Assembly: GCA_003280655.1 (NCBI GenBank)
Contig: QCEK01000003.1
Span: 62,001-126,000, forward strand
Origin: Prochlorococcus sp. AG-355-O17
GTDB taxonomy: Bacteria; Cyanobacteriota; Cyanobacteriia; PCC-6307; Cyanobiaceae
Direction: 5' to 3'
DNA: 64,000 nt
In this document: positions 26,015-35,024 of the stretch, piece by piece
Position numbering within the stretch: the first letter of the stretch is position 1
Layout: the number at the start of each line of letters is the position of its first letter
Made by a program: the position numbers and the translations under genes
The notes under the pieces: generated by a model
What the model saw: only the letters and a program-made list of their open reading frames with translations
Told to the model about the DNA's origin: nothing
Database searches by the model: none

Positions 26015-26797
26015 ATGAAAATTTCAGTCCTTTTAATAGAAGACGATCGTGATATGCGTGATTTGGTGGCTACGCATTTAGAACATTCAGGTTTTGATGT
26101 CCAAAAAGCCGAAGATGGCATCAAAGGTCAAGCCTTAGCTCTTCAATACTCACCAGACTTAATACTTTTAGACTTAATGCTGCCAAATGTTGATGGATTA
26201 ACTTTATGCCAGCGACTCAGAAGAGATGAAAGAACTTCAAATATCCCAATTTTGATGATAACTGCATTGGGCGGCCTTAAAGATAAAGTGACTGGGTTTA
26301 ATTCTGGAGCAGATGATTACATTACTAAACCATTTGATCTGGAAGAATTGCATGTACGCATAAAAGCATTACTAAGAAGAACCAATAGAGCACAATTAAA
26401 CTCTAGTAATCAGCAAGAAATATTAAATTATGGCCCTTTAACTCTTGTTCCAGAAAGATTTGAAGCTATCTGGTTTGAATCTCCTGTTAGACTAACTCAT
26501 CTTGAATTTGAATTGTTGCACTGTCTATTGCAGAGACATGGTCAAACTGTATCGCCAGCATCAATTCTTAAAGAAGTATGGGGATATGAACCTGATGATG
26601 ATATTGAGACAATAAGAGTTCATATTAGACATTTACGCACCAAACTAGAACCTGATCCTCGTAAGCCTACTTATATAAAAACTGTATATGGTGCTGGATA
26701 TTGTCTTGAGTTACCTATTGGTTCTCAAGTAGAAAATGCCAAACAAGAGTTTATTCAAGCAAGAAATCCTGATTTGATTAATTCTGCTGTCGATTAA
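26015..26797 (+). CDS. rpaA: OmpR-family response regulator RpaA (clock output)
   Basis: 260 residues. The receiver domain has the acidic pair E9-D10-D11, phosphorylation site D53 in LLDLMLP and K105 in ITKPF. The C-terminal winged helix contains the long conserved block [18 protein letters not shown] and [18 protein letters not shown], which matches RpaA rather than RpaB. RpaA receives signals from the KaiC-SasA oscillator and controls day/night genes. Its sensor kinase is not in this window. A 402-base upstream gap leaves room for regulation. Confidence 0.93.
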   Translation: MKISVLLIEDDRDMRDLVATHLEHSGFDVQKAEDGIKGQALALQYSPDLILLDLMLPNVDGLTLCQRLRRDERTSNIPILMITALGGLKDKVTGFNSGADDYITKPFDLEELHVRIKALLRRTNRAQLNSSNQQEILNYGPLTLVPERFEAIWFESPVRLTHLEFELLHCLLQRHGQTVSPASILKEVWGYEPDDDIETIRVHIRHLRTKLEPDPRKPTYIKTVYGAGYCLELPIGSQVENAKQEFIQARNPDLINSAVD

Positions 26798-26799
26798 TC

Positions 26800-27762
26800 T
26801 CATATATCTTCCATTGAAATCTTCAAAAAAGTAATTTCCCATGCCACTTTTGGTTGAATGTTATTTCTTAGAAGATATTTTAAATTTTCAAGTTTTTTCA
26901 CTAAATTAATATTTTTTGTTTTTTTCCACCAAATAGTTTGGATTAAATTGACCAAACTAATCTGTTGATAAATTTCTAATTTTTCAGATATTAATTTTGA
27001 GCTCTCTAATATTTCCTGACTATTTTTTATTGGAGAATCTAATTTAGTAATAATTTCATCCGAAACAGAATTCAAAATTTCGATATTTTTTAATAATTGA
27101 TTTGGAGATCCATTTGCAGAGTTTATTAAATCTTCCAATTTTAATTTTTTATTAATATTAACTTTATAAGTATCTAAATAATCTTCCAAAATAAACTTTA
27201 TTTGTTTACTAGAAAAAGATCGAAATCTGACTAATTGACATCTTGAGATGATAGTTTTTAAGAGGAGGCTTAATTTAGAAGTTAGTAATATAAAAATGCC
27301 ATTACTAGGTTCTTCTAAGGTTTTTAAAAGGCAATTTGAGGCTGCTTCGTTTAAGAGATGTGCATCAACAATCAAAACAATTTTTTTTTCTGAGTTAATT
27401 GATTTTTGACTAAGAAAAGTTTTGATATTACGTATTTGAGCAATTTTAATAATCTCAGATCCACTTTTTATTGTTTTTTCAAGATCGGAACTTCCTGAAC
27501 TTTTAGTTGCTAAAAGAGAATCAGGTTTAATAATTAAAAAATCAGGATGGTTATTGTTTGTAATCCTCTCTTCAACATTTTCGTTTGGTGAAGACTGTTT
27601 GAAAATCTCTGTTATAAATTGAATAGCAGTTTGCTTTTTCCCTACTCCTTCAGCACCATAAAATATATAACCATTGGCAAATGATTTGTTTTTAATAATG
27701 GTGTTAAGACAGGTATTGACTTCTTCATGCAAGCAAAAATTATTTTTTTTAACCTCAATCAT
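26800..27762 (-). CDS. holB: DNA polymerase III delta-prime subunit
   Basis: 320 residues. Clamp-loader AAA+ features: [17 protein letters not shown] near residue 34 (P-loop), [34 protein letters not shown] near residue 125 (Walker B region and the conserved LLKxLEEP motif), and the arginine-finger SRC motif in [11 protein letters not shown]. It is the stator-like subunit of the loader that opens the beta clamp. Its start overlaps the tmk stop by four bases, a common holB-tmk pairing in bacteria. The C-terminus is convergent with rpaA, two bases apart. Confidence 0.93.
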   Translation of the reverse strand: MIEVKKNNFCLHEEVNTCLNTIIKNKSFANGYIFYGAEGVGKKQTAIQFITEIFKQSSPNENVEERITNNNHPDFLIIKPDSLLATKSSGSSDLEKTIKSGSEIIKIAQIRNIKTFLSQKSINSEKKIVLIVDAHLLNEAASNCLLKTLEEPSNGIFILLTSKLSLLLKTIISRCQLVRFRSFSSKQIKFILEDYLDTYKVNINKKLKLEDLINSANGSPNQLLKNIEILNSVSDEIITKLDSPIKNSQEILESSKLISEKLEIYQQISLVNLIQTIWWKKTKNINLVKKLENLKYLLRNNIQPKVAWEITFLKISMEDI

Positions 27763-28397
27763 TTGTTATTAGAAAAATTGTTTAGTAAAGTTTCTTTAAT
27801 TTGATTAGAAATAGTTTTAATATTTTGTGAAGCAGATATTACTTTCCAGTTTTTTTGTTTCGCAATTAGTTTGAATCCTTCATTTACTTTTTCTAAAAAT
27901 ATAATACCTTCTGATTCTATTCTGTCTGGAATTTCATTTTTTCTTCGGAATATGCTCTCTTCTGGAGAAATTTCTAAGAAGAAAGTGAGATCAGGAGATA
28001 CTCCTTGACACACGATAGATTCAATATTTTTAATTATTTCTAAATTTATATTTCTTCCATAACCTTGATAAGCCAGGGTGGAATCTGAAAATCTATCACT
28101 TATTACCCAATCACTGTTATTTAAAGCAGGTGAAATAATTTTGGAAACGTGTTCTGCTCTATCCGCTGAATAAAGCAATAATTCCGCAAGAGAAGAAGGC
28201 TTGTTATTTTCATTATTATCAAGAATCATTCTTCGAAGTTTTTCCCCTAAAAGACTGCCTCCTGGCTCTTTAGTTGTGATTAATTTAGACCCTTTCTTTA
28301 TTAAACCACTATTGGGAAGCCATTTAGATAGTTCATCTATTTGAGTAGTTTTACCACATCCATCGATACCCTCAATAACGATAAATTTTCCTTTCAT
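27759..28397 (-). CDS. tmk: Thymidylate kinase
   Basis: 212 residues. The P-loop is [12 protein letters not shown] at residues 8-19. The DR-Y motif lies in [18 protein letters not shown] near residue 93, where Arg contacts dTMP. KEPGGS (residue 44 region) is the conserved LID-proximal motif. It phosphorylates dTMP to dTDP. It starts immediately before the copper ATPase stop codon and overlaps holB by four bases, so ATPase-tmk-holB is likely one transcript. Confidence 0.95.
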   Translation of the reverse strand: MKGKFIVIEGIDGCGKTTQIDELSKWLPNSGLIKKGSKLITTKEPGGSLLGEKLRRMILDNNENNKPSSLAELLLYSADRAEHVSKIISPALNNSDWVISDRFSDSTLAYQGYGRNINLEIIKNIESIVCQGVSPDLTFFLEISPEESIFRRKNEIPDRIESEGIIFLEKVNEGFKLIAKQKNWKVISASQNIKTISNQIKETLLNNFSNNK

Positions 28398-30701
28398 TTA
28401 TTCCAAAGATAAAGCATTAATTACAACTGTAATAGAGCTAATAGCCATCAACAATGCTGCTATTGATGGAGTAAGAAGAATACCGTATTTAGGGAATAAA
28501 ATGCCTGCGGCTAAAGGTATAGCTAGTAAGTTGTAACCAAAAGCCCATGTAATATTTTGCTTTATTTTTCTTATAGTTTTTTTTGCAAGATTTAAGGCGT
28601 AGGGTAATCCATTTAGTTTATCTCCCATCAATACTACATCTGCATTTGCCTTGGCTATTTGAGTCCCTGATCCCACCGCAATTCCTAAGTCTGAGGACGC
28701 TAAGGCTGGGACATCGTTAATACCATCACCAATCATTGCCACTTTATTATTAATTTTTAAATTTTCTATGGTTTTTAACTTCATTTCAGGAAGAAGATCC
28801 CATTTTACTTCTGTTTCTTTACAACCAATTTTTTTTGCTAAAGCTAAAACTGTTTGTTTTCTGTCTCCACTTAAAATATTAATTTTAAATTGGTTTTCTC
28901 TTAAATTTTTAACTGTTTTAATTGAATCATCTCTGAGTAAATCTCCAAGGAAGATGAAGCCTAATAACTTATCTTTGATACTTACTCCAATGATAGTGTT
29001 CGATTTTGTCTCTTCATTTTCAATCAATTTTTCTGAATCACTATCAATAATTATTCCTTTACTGAGTAGCCATGCAATATTTCCAATATTAATTAGTCCA
29101 TCAATTGACTCTAGTTCTCCAGAAATACCTCTACCTGAATAAGTGAAAATTTTTTTTATTGGAAATAAACTTAAATTTTGTTTTTTTGCCTCTTGAACTA
29201 ATGCATCTGCAATTGGATGTCTGCTTTCCTTTTCTAAACTTGCAGCTATTCTTAATAAAAATGAATGATCATCATTATTTTTATAATCAACAATGAAAGG
29301 CTTACCTTTTGTTAAAGTACCTGTCTTGTCAAAAATAATAAGATTAATTTTTGAAGCCATCTCTATTTTGTCCCCGCTTTTAAATAAAACTCCTTTTTTT
29401 GCTGCTTTACCTGATGCGACAGTTATTACTGTTGGGGTAGCTAAACCTAATGCACAAGGACAAGCTATTACTAAAACTGCGATTGACAATTGAATGGCTA
29501 AACTAAGGAAATTCTCAGCATTACTACCAAGGGAACTATGAAGTGTATGGCTTGAGTGAGTGATGAATTGATGATTATGAGTTAATAAATCTGGCCAAAT
29601 GTTTCTTGCCCCTTTCCACCAAAAAAAGAAAGTCAGAGTAGCAAAGATAAGCACAAAGTATGTAAATTTGCCTGCAATTTCATCGGCAATTCTTTGAATG
29701 CGAGGTTTTCTAGCGTTTACAGACTCAATAAGATTTACTAGTTTTGCAAGAGAAGAATCCCCTCCTACCTTCTGTACTTTAAGTCTAAGAGTTGAATTAA
29801 GATTTAAAGACCCACTAGATAGATTTTCGCCTTCTTTTATCTCGATAGGTTTGGATTCTCCAGTAATATGAGAAACATCAACATATGAATTACCTTTAGT
29901 AACAATGCAATCAGCAGGTACTCTGTCTCCAGCTAAAACTTGAATCTCTTGATCAGGTTTTAAAGTGTTAACTCTTATTGATTTTAATTGATCATTTTCT
30001 GTGTAGATATTTGCCATTTCAGGTTGAAGATCTAATAATTCTCCAATGGATGATCCAGTTTGATATCTTGCTCTTTCTTCTAAGTAACGCCCAATTAGTA
30101 TGAAGCCTAACAGCATAACTGGCTCATTAAAAAAACAAGGAAAACCAGTGGCGGGAAATATCAAGGATAGAAGACTTGTTGTATATGCGCTAATTACTCC
30201 AAGAGCTACTAAAGAATCCATATCGGGATGGTTCTTAATAAATGATTTAAATCCATTAATAATTATTCCTCTGCCAGGAATTAACAGAGCTAACGTTGCT
30301 AATGAAGCGTGAAAAACTATATTACCTAATATTGGAAAATTTATATATCTTCCTTCTGCCAGGTGACCTAATCCTGAAAATAATAAAAGTAATAGGGCAA
30401 AAGTTAGTTTTTTCCATTGATTATTCCACTTCTTTTTTTTTTCTAATTCTGCTTTATTTATTTTTTTTGAAAAATCATTTATGTAAATCTTTGATGGGAA
30501 ACCATTCTCTTTTAGATTTTCGAGAACTGATTCTATTTCTATATGTTTCTGCGTAATTTCAAAGTAAGCACTTTCAGTAAGCAAGTTAACAGAAACATTT
30601 TCAATACCATCAGAATTATTCAATATTTTTTCAACAGTACTAACACAACCTCCGCACTTCATTCCTTTAACGCTTAATTGAATGCTCTCCATATTTTTCA
30701 C
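28398..30701 (-). CDS. P1B-type heavy-metal (probably copper) ATPase
   Basis: 767 residues. An N-terminal HMA domain has C16-G-G-C19. Actuator-domain TGES is at 280-283, the membrane metal site is CPC at 414-416, the phosphorylated Asp is D458 in DKTGT, then the SRHP motif in the ATP site and GDGINDVPAL near residue 660. CPC with one CxxC domain points to Cu(I) transport, like cyanobacterial CtaA/PacS that supply plastocyanin and cytochrome oxidase; direction cannot be told. A His-rich lumenal-side loop lies near residues 375-388. An ATG at 30692 is an alternative start. Confidence 0.93.
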   Translation of the reverse strand: MKNMESIQLSVKGMKCGGCVSTVEKILNNSDGIENVSVNLLTESAYFEITQKHIEIESVLENLKENGFPSKIYINDFSKKINKAELEKKKKWNNQWKKLTFALLLLLFSGLGHLAEGRYINFPILGNIVFHASLATLALLIPGRGIIINGFKSFIKNHPDMDSLVALGVISAYTTSLLSLIFPATGFPCFFNEPVMLLGFILIGRYLEERARYQTGSSIGELLDLQPEMANIYTENDQLKSIRVNTLKPDQEIQVLAGDRVPADCIVTKGNSYVDVSHITGESKPIEIKEGENLSSGSLNLNSTLRLKVQKVGGDSSLAKLVNLIESVNARKPRIQRIADEIAGKFTYFVLIFATLTFFFWWKGARNIWPDLLTHNHQFITHSSHTLHSSLGSNAENFLSLAIQLSIAVLVIACPCALGLATPTVITVASGKAAKKGVLFKSGDKIEMASKINLIIFDKTGTLTKGKPFIVDYKNNDDHSFLLRIAASLEKESRHPIADALVQEAKKQNLSLFPIKKIFTYSGRGISGELESIDGLINIGNIAWLLSKGIIIDSDSEKLIENEETKSNTIIGVSIKDKLLGFIFLGDLLRDDSIKTVKNLRENQFKINILSGDRKQTVLALAKKIGCKETEVKWDLLPEMKLKTIENLKINNKVAMIGDGINDVPALASSDLGIAVGSGTQIAKANADVVLMGDKLNGLPYALNLAKKTIRKIKQNITWAFGYNLLAIPLAAGILFPKYGILLTPSIAALLMAISSITVVINALSLE

Positions 30702-30725
30702 GATAGAAGCAAATTAATGCATGAC

Positions 30726-30731
30726 ATTATA
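30726..30731 (-). promoter_or_regulatory. -10 box for the copper ATPase gene (minus strand)
   Basis: TATAAT on the minus strand (plus-strand ATTATA), about 25 bases before the ATPase ATG. It faces away from the ycf3 -10 box seven bases to the right. Predicted only. Confidence 0.4.
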
Positions 30732-30737
30732 TTTAAC

Positions 30738-30743
30738 TATAAT
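30738..30743 (+). promoter_or_regulatory. -10 box for ycf3
   Basis: A perfect TATAAT 68 bases before the ycf3 GTG start, giving a leader of about 60 bases. No good -35 is seen. Predicted only. Confidence 0.4.
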
Positions 30744-30810
30744 AAATGTAATAGACTTTTTAAATAGTTATTTTTTAAATTACTATATTAATTTTATTAG
30801 ATTTTGATCA

Positions 30811-31332
30811 GTGCCTAGTAATCAAAACAGAGACAATTTTATTGATAAAGCTTTTACAGTAATTGCTGAATCTATTGTAAAAATAATGCCTATCGCTGAG
30901 AAAGAAAAAAAGGCATATATCTATTATAGAGATGGCTTAGCTGCACAAAATAATGGGGATTATTCGGAAGCATTAGAGTATTACAAAGAGAGCTTACTAC
31001 TTGAAGAAAATAAAATTGATAGGGGTGAGACATTAAAAAATATGGCAATCATATATATGAGTAACGGTGAAGAGGATTTATCTATTGAAACTTATGAAAA
31101 AGCATTAGTAGAAAATCCAAAACAGCCATCATGCTTGAAAAATATAGGTTTAATTTATGAAAAAAGGGGAAGATATGCTGAGCAAAATGGTGATTTAGAT
31201 CAGAGAGATATTTGGTTTGATAAAGCTGCTGAAGTCTGGTCTAAAGCAGTGAGACTTTACCCAGGTGGGTATCTAGATATTGAGAATTGGTTGAAAAATT
31301 CAGGCAGAAGTTCAATTGATATGTACCTTTGA
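30811..31332 (+). CDS. ycf3: Photosystem I assembly protein Ycf3
   Basis: 173 residues. [27 protein letters not shown] is the conserved Ycf3 N-terminus. Three TPR units follow: [48 protein letters not shown], and [16 protein letters not shown]. Ycf3 is a thylakoid-associated chaperone that contacts PsaA and PsaD during photosystem I assembly. The start is GTG at 30811. It is divergent from the copper ATPase gene and converges with radA. Confidence 0.95.
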   Translation: MPSNQNRDNFIDKAFTVIAESIVKIMPIAEKEKKAYIYYRDGLAAQNNGDYSEALEYYKESLLLEENKIDRGETLKNMAIIYMSNGEEDLSIETYEKALVENPKQPSCLKNIGLIYEKRGRYAEQNGDLDQRDIWFDKAAEVWSKAVRLYPGGYLDIENWLKNSGRSSIDMYL

Positions 31333-31336
31333 TTTT

Positions 31337-32698
31337 TTATTTTGATAAAGAATAATCAACTGCTTCTTTAATATTGGATATCTCTTTGATATTTATTAAA
31401 TTTTGAAAATTATTATTTAGTTCCTCCTCAAGTTTTGGAACTATGATATTTTTGAACCCTAGTCTTACAGCTTCTTCTATCTTTGTCCTGAGGTTATTCG
31501 ATTTTCTTACCTGACCGCTCAAACCCAATTCCCCAATAAATGAGCTATTCGCCAAAGGAGGAATATTTTTTAAACTTGATAAAATTGATATTGCTACACC
31601 TAAGTCAGATGATGGATCATTAATTTCAAAACCCCCACCAGTAGCTATATAACAATCAAATTCAGAAAATTTTATCCCTACGTGTTTTTCAATAACAGCT
31701 AGAATTTGATGCAATCTATTTATGCTTATTCCAGTTGTAGTTCGTCTTGGGTTACTGTAGAAAGTTTTATTTACCAGTGCTTGTATATCAACTGCTAATG
31801 GTCGAGTGCCTTGATTTGTAATAGTAGTTGTTACACCTGAAATGTTTTCTTTATTTGTAAAAATTGAACTTGGGTTTTTTATCTCTCTTAAACCCTCTTC
31901 AAGCATTTCAAAAATTCCAATCTCGAAGGTCGATCCAAATCGATTTTTTATACTTCTTAGTAATCTATGTGAGGAAATATTATCTCCTTCAAAGTTTATT
32001 ACTGTATCAACTAAATGCTCTAGAGTTTTAGGGCCAGCTAAAGCACCATCTTTGGTTACATGACCAATTATTAGAAGAGCAATATTCTTTTCTTTGGCAA
32101 GATTTTGCAATTCAGATGAACATTCTCTAACTTGAGAAACCGATCCTGGAGAACTTTGCATTTCATGATTATGGATGGCTTGAATGCTATCAATTATTGC
32201 GAAACTTGGATTTATACGTTTGATCTCTGCAATAATTAAGGATAAATTGGTTTCTGCAAAAATTTGTAAATCAATACTATTTTGATTTAATCTTTCCCAT
32301 CTAATTTTTACTTGTTCTAAAGATTCTTCTGCAGTTATATACAAAACTTTCTCATTAAGAGATATTTTTCCTGCTGATTGAAGAACTATTGTGCTTTTAC
32401 CTATACCAGGTTCTCCTCCTAGTAAAACAACAGATCCAGGTACTATTCCACCTCCAAGCACTCGATCAAATTCTCTAAAACCACTCGTAAATCTTGATAT
32501 TTTTTTTGATGAAATCTCGTTAAACGGTGTAGATTTTTTATTATTTTTTATATTTATTATTTCTTGATATTTAGATCTCTTACTTTTTATTTCTTCAACA
32601 ATAGAATTCCATGAGTTGCAATTAAGACATCTACCAAAGTATTGGGAAGTTTCAGATCCGCAATTCTGACAAATAAAAGTAGATAATTTGCTAGACAT
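31337..32698 (-). CDS. radA: DNA repair protein RadA
   Basis: 453 residues. The N-terminal zinc finger has C10, C13, C24, C27. The RecA-like ATPase has Walker A GGEPGIGKST near 94-103 and the RadA-specific KNRFG motif at 251-255. A Lon-like C-terminal domain follows (ATGGGFEINDPSSDLGVAISILSS). RadA drives branch migration and helps process recombination intermediates. It is a stand-alone gene here, ending four bases from ycf3 tail to tail. Confidence 0.95.
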   Translation of the reverse strand: MSSKLSTFICQNCGSETSQYFGRCLNCNSWNSIVEEIKSKRSKYQEIINIKNNKKSTPFNEISSKKISRFTSGFREFDRVLGGGIVPGSVVLLGGEPGIGKSTIVLQSAGKISLNEKVLYITAEESLEQVKIRWERLNQNSIDLQIFAETNLSLIIAEIKRINPSFAIIDSIQAIHNHEMQSSPGSVSQVRECSSELQNLAKEKNIALLIIGHVTKDGALAGPKTLEHLVDTVINFEGDNISSHRLLRSIKNRFGSTFEIGIFEMLEEGLREIKNPSSIFTNKENISGVTTTITNQGTRPLAVDIQALVNKTFYSNPRRTTTGISINRLHQILAVIEKHVGIKFSEFDCYIATGGGFEINDPSSDLGVAISILSSLKNIPPLANSSFIGELGLSGQVRKSNNLRTKIEEAVRLGFKNIIVPKLEEELNNNFQNLINIKEISNIKEAVDYSLSK

Positions 32699-32805
32699 TT
32701 AGTCTCTGAATGAAGTAATAGAACTAGAATGTTTGGGATATGGCCCCTCTACAAGTTAGATTAGGTTAATAATAAATTCTCTTACTGATTAGCTAATAGA
32801 AACAA

Positions 32806-33552
32806 ATGGCTCTATCTAGTCAAACTAAAGAAACTATACTTGTCGCAGATGACGAGGCAAGTATTAGAAGAATTTTGGAGACACGTCTCTCCATGATTGG
32901 CTACAAAGTTGTAACTGCAAGTGATGGCAAAGAAGCACTAAAGTTATTTAAAGATTATGAACCTGATTTAGTAGTGCTTGACGTAATGATGCCAAAACTA
33001 GATGGTTATGGAGTTTGTCAAGAGTTAAGGAAAGATTCTGATGTTCCAATTGTTATGTTAACTGCATTAGGAGATGTTGCAGATAGGATAACAGGTTTAG
33101 AATTAGGGGCTGATGATTACGTAGTAAAACCATTTAGCCCAAAGGAGTTAGAAGCTAGAATTAGGTGCGTACTTAGAAGAATCGACAAAGAGCAAATTCC
33201 TGGGATGCCTAATTCAGGATTAATTTTGGTTACGGATATAAAAATCGATACAAATCGAAGACAAGTTTTTAAAAGTGATGAGAGAATTAGATTAACTGGT
33301 ATGGAATTTAGTCTTTTAGAGCTTTTGGTAAGTAGGTCAGGAGAGCCATTCAGTAGAGGAGAAATTTTGAAAGAAGTTTGGGGATATACCCCCGAGAGAC
33401 ATGTAGATACCAGAGTTGTTGATGTTCATATATCAAGATTAAGATCCAAACTGGAGGCTGATCCAGCCAATCCAGAATTAATATTGACAGCAAGAGGTAC
33501 AGGATATCTTTTTCAACGGATTGTCGATATTGCTCCTTTTGATGGTAAATAA
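32806..33552 (+). CDS. rpaB: OmpR-family response regulator RpaB
   Basis: 248 residues. Receiver with ADDE near the start, phosphorylated D59 in VVLDVMMP and a lysine in VVKPFSPKELEARI. The winged helix has the block [43 protein letters not shown] and ends HISRLRSKLEADP, matching RpaB (ycf27). RpaB binds HLR1 sites and represses or activates photosystem and high-light genes under control of kinase NblS, not in this window. The plsX ATG follows directly after its stop codon, an unexpected link of light regulation and lipid synthesis. Confidence 0.93.
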   Translation: MALSSQTKETILVADDEASIRRILETRLSMIGYKVVTASDGKEALKLFKDYEPDLVVLDVMMPKLDGYGVCQELRKDSDVPIVMLTALGDVADRITGLELGADDYVVKPFSPKELEARIRCVLRRIDKEQIPGMPNSGLILVTDIKIDTNRRQVFKSDERIRLTGMEFSLLELLVSRSGEPFSRGEILKEVWGYTPERHVDTRVVDVHISRLRSKLEADPANPELILTARGTGYLFQRIVDIAPFDGK

Positions 33553-34971
33553 ATGGGGAAAGAAACATCGCAAAAAATTAACAAGCCCAGAGCTATTAGA
33601 AGATTAGTTATTTGGTACAAAAGAAATTCGGCTGTGACTTCTTTAGTTGATACTGCTGCTAGTTCTGCGGTAACGGCTAGTAATGTTGCTGGTAATGTAG
33701 TTTCTGGTGCTGGTTCTGTTGTGAGCACAGCTAGTAATGTAGCGAGTAATGTTGCAGGTAATGTTGCTGGTAATGTAGTTTCAAGCGCTGAATCTGTTGT
33801 GAATACTGCCAGCAGTGTTGTTTCAAATGCTAGTTCACTAGCTAAAAATACATTACAGCCATTAGTTTTTGATCCATTAAAAAGGTTACAAAATAACGAT
33901 AATATTTTAGATAGAGTGGAGGAATCTCAATCTAGAAGAATTTGGATCGCAGTTGATGGTATGGGTGGAGATTATGCCCCTGGTCCAATTCTTGAGGGTT
34001 GCCTCGAAGCAATAAGTAGATTCCCAATAAATATAAAGTTTGTCGGCAAAATTGAAAAAGTTAAAGATGCAGCAGAAAAAACTGGTTTATTAGGATTATT
34101 AGAAAATGAAATTGATAATAATCGTCTTGAATTAATTGATAGCGGAGAGCCTATTGGGATGAATGAAGAAGCTACGGCAGTTAGAAAAAGGAAAAATGCA
34201 AGTATAAACGTTGCGATGGATTTAGTGAGAAATAATCAAGCTGAAGCTGTCTACTCAGCTGGTAATTCAGGTGCCATGATGGCTTCTGCCATATTTAGAA
34301 TTGGAAGATTGAAAGGGATTGATAGACCAGCTATAGGAGCATTATTTCCAACAAGGGATCAAACTCGCCCTGTATTAGTTTTAGATGTTGGCGCGAATAC
34401 TGATTGTAAGCCATCTTATCTGCATCAATTCGCACTTCTAGGTAATATTTATGCAAAAGATGTCTTACAAGTAAAAAAACCAAGAATTGGCCTTTTAAAT
34501 ATTGGAGAAGAAGAATGCAAAGGTAATGATTTATCCCTAAAAACATTTGAATTATTATCTTCTGAAAAAAGTTTTGATTTTGGAGGTAATTGTGAAGGGC
34601 GAGATGTATTATCAGGCAGTTTCGACGTAGTAGTCTGTGATGGATTTACTGGAAATATATTATTGAAATTTCTTGAATCTGTGGGAGGAGTTTTATTAGA
34701 TATTTTGAGATCTGAGCTGCCTCGTGGAAGGCGGGGGAAAGTTGGTTCAGCTTTTTTAAAAAGTAATCTACTTAGAATTAAGAAAAGGTTAGATCATGCC
34801 GAACATGGAGGAGCTTTGTTACTTGGGGTGAATGGTATTTGCGTTATTGGTCATGGAAGTAGCAAATCTTTATCAGTAGTTAGTGCTCTTCGCTTGGCCC
34901 ACTCTGCAGTGAATCATGGTGTTATGGACAATTTGAATCAACTGCAAAAGCTTCAAGTTTTAAATTCATAA
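33553..34971 (+). CDS. plsX: Phosphate acyltransferase PlsX with repeat-bearing N-terminal extension
   Basis: 472 residues, longer than the usual 330-350 of PlsX. The catalytic core starts near residue 129 (RRIWIAVDGMGGDYAPGPI), with YSAGNSGAMMASA and VLDVGANTDCKP typical of PlsX, which makes acyl-phosphate from acyl-ACP. Residues 1-128 are extra: a basic start (KPRAIRRLVIWYKRN) then an Ala/Val/Ser/Asn/Gly-rich stretch made of two tandem 26-residue units (44-69 and 70-95). The start abuts the rpaB stop; fabH, fabD and plsC follow. The basic-then-repeat layout might aid membrane contact (inference). Confidence 0.92.
   Translation: MGKETSQKINKPRAIRRLVIWYKRNSAVTSLVDTAASSAVTASNVAGNVVSGAGSVVSTASNVASNVAGNVAGNVVSSAESVVNTASSVVSNASSLAKNTLQPLVFDPLKRLQNNDNILDRVEESQSRRIWIAVDGMGGDYAPGPILEGCLEAISRFPINIKFVGKIEKVKDAAEKTGLLGLLENEIDNNRLELIDSGEPIGMNEEATAVRKRKNASINVAMDLVRNNQAEAVYSAGNSGAMMASAIFRIGRLKGIDRPAIGALFPTRDQTRPVLVLDVGANTDCKPSYLHQFALLGNIYAKDVLQVKKPRIGLLNIGEEECKGNDLSLKTFELLSSEKSFDFGGNCEGRDVLSGSFDVVVCDGFTGNILLKFLESVGGVLLDILRSELPRGRRGKVGSAFLKSNLLRIKKRLDHAEHGGALLLGVNGICVIGHGSSKSLSVVSALRLAHSAVNHGVMDNLNQLQKLQVLNS
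33682..33837 (+). repeat. Two tandem 78-base units inside plsX
   Basis: Unit 1 is 33682-33759 and unit 2 is 33760-33837. They share an identical run of over 20 bases at their start (33682-33704 and 33760-33782), and the encoded 26-residue units both begin NVAGNVVS and continue with SVV-x-TAS. Shorter GTAATGT repeats inside each unit add to the periodicity. Slippage or recombination could vary the copy number. Confidence 0.9.
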
Positions 34972-34980
34972 AACATATTG

Positions 34981-35000
34981 AGTCAAATTTATGTTTGACT
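34981..35000. promoter_or_regulatory. Inverted repeat between plsX and fabH
   Basis: AGTCAAA (34981-34987) and TTTGACT (34994-35000) around a six-base loop TTTATG, with no following T run. It may be an operator or mRNA stem-loop in the plsX-fabH gap, 25 bases before the fabH start. It is more GC-containing than chance AT palindromes here. Confidence 0.45.
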
Positions 35001-35024
35001 AATATAAGTAATTAAAAAACTCTT

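Noticed and set aside
28768..29142. 124-codon plus-strand frame inside the copper ATPase gene
   Set aside because: Antisense shadow of strongly conserved ATPase motifs; no ribosome site or family likeness.
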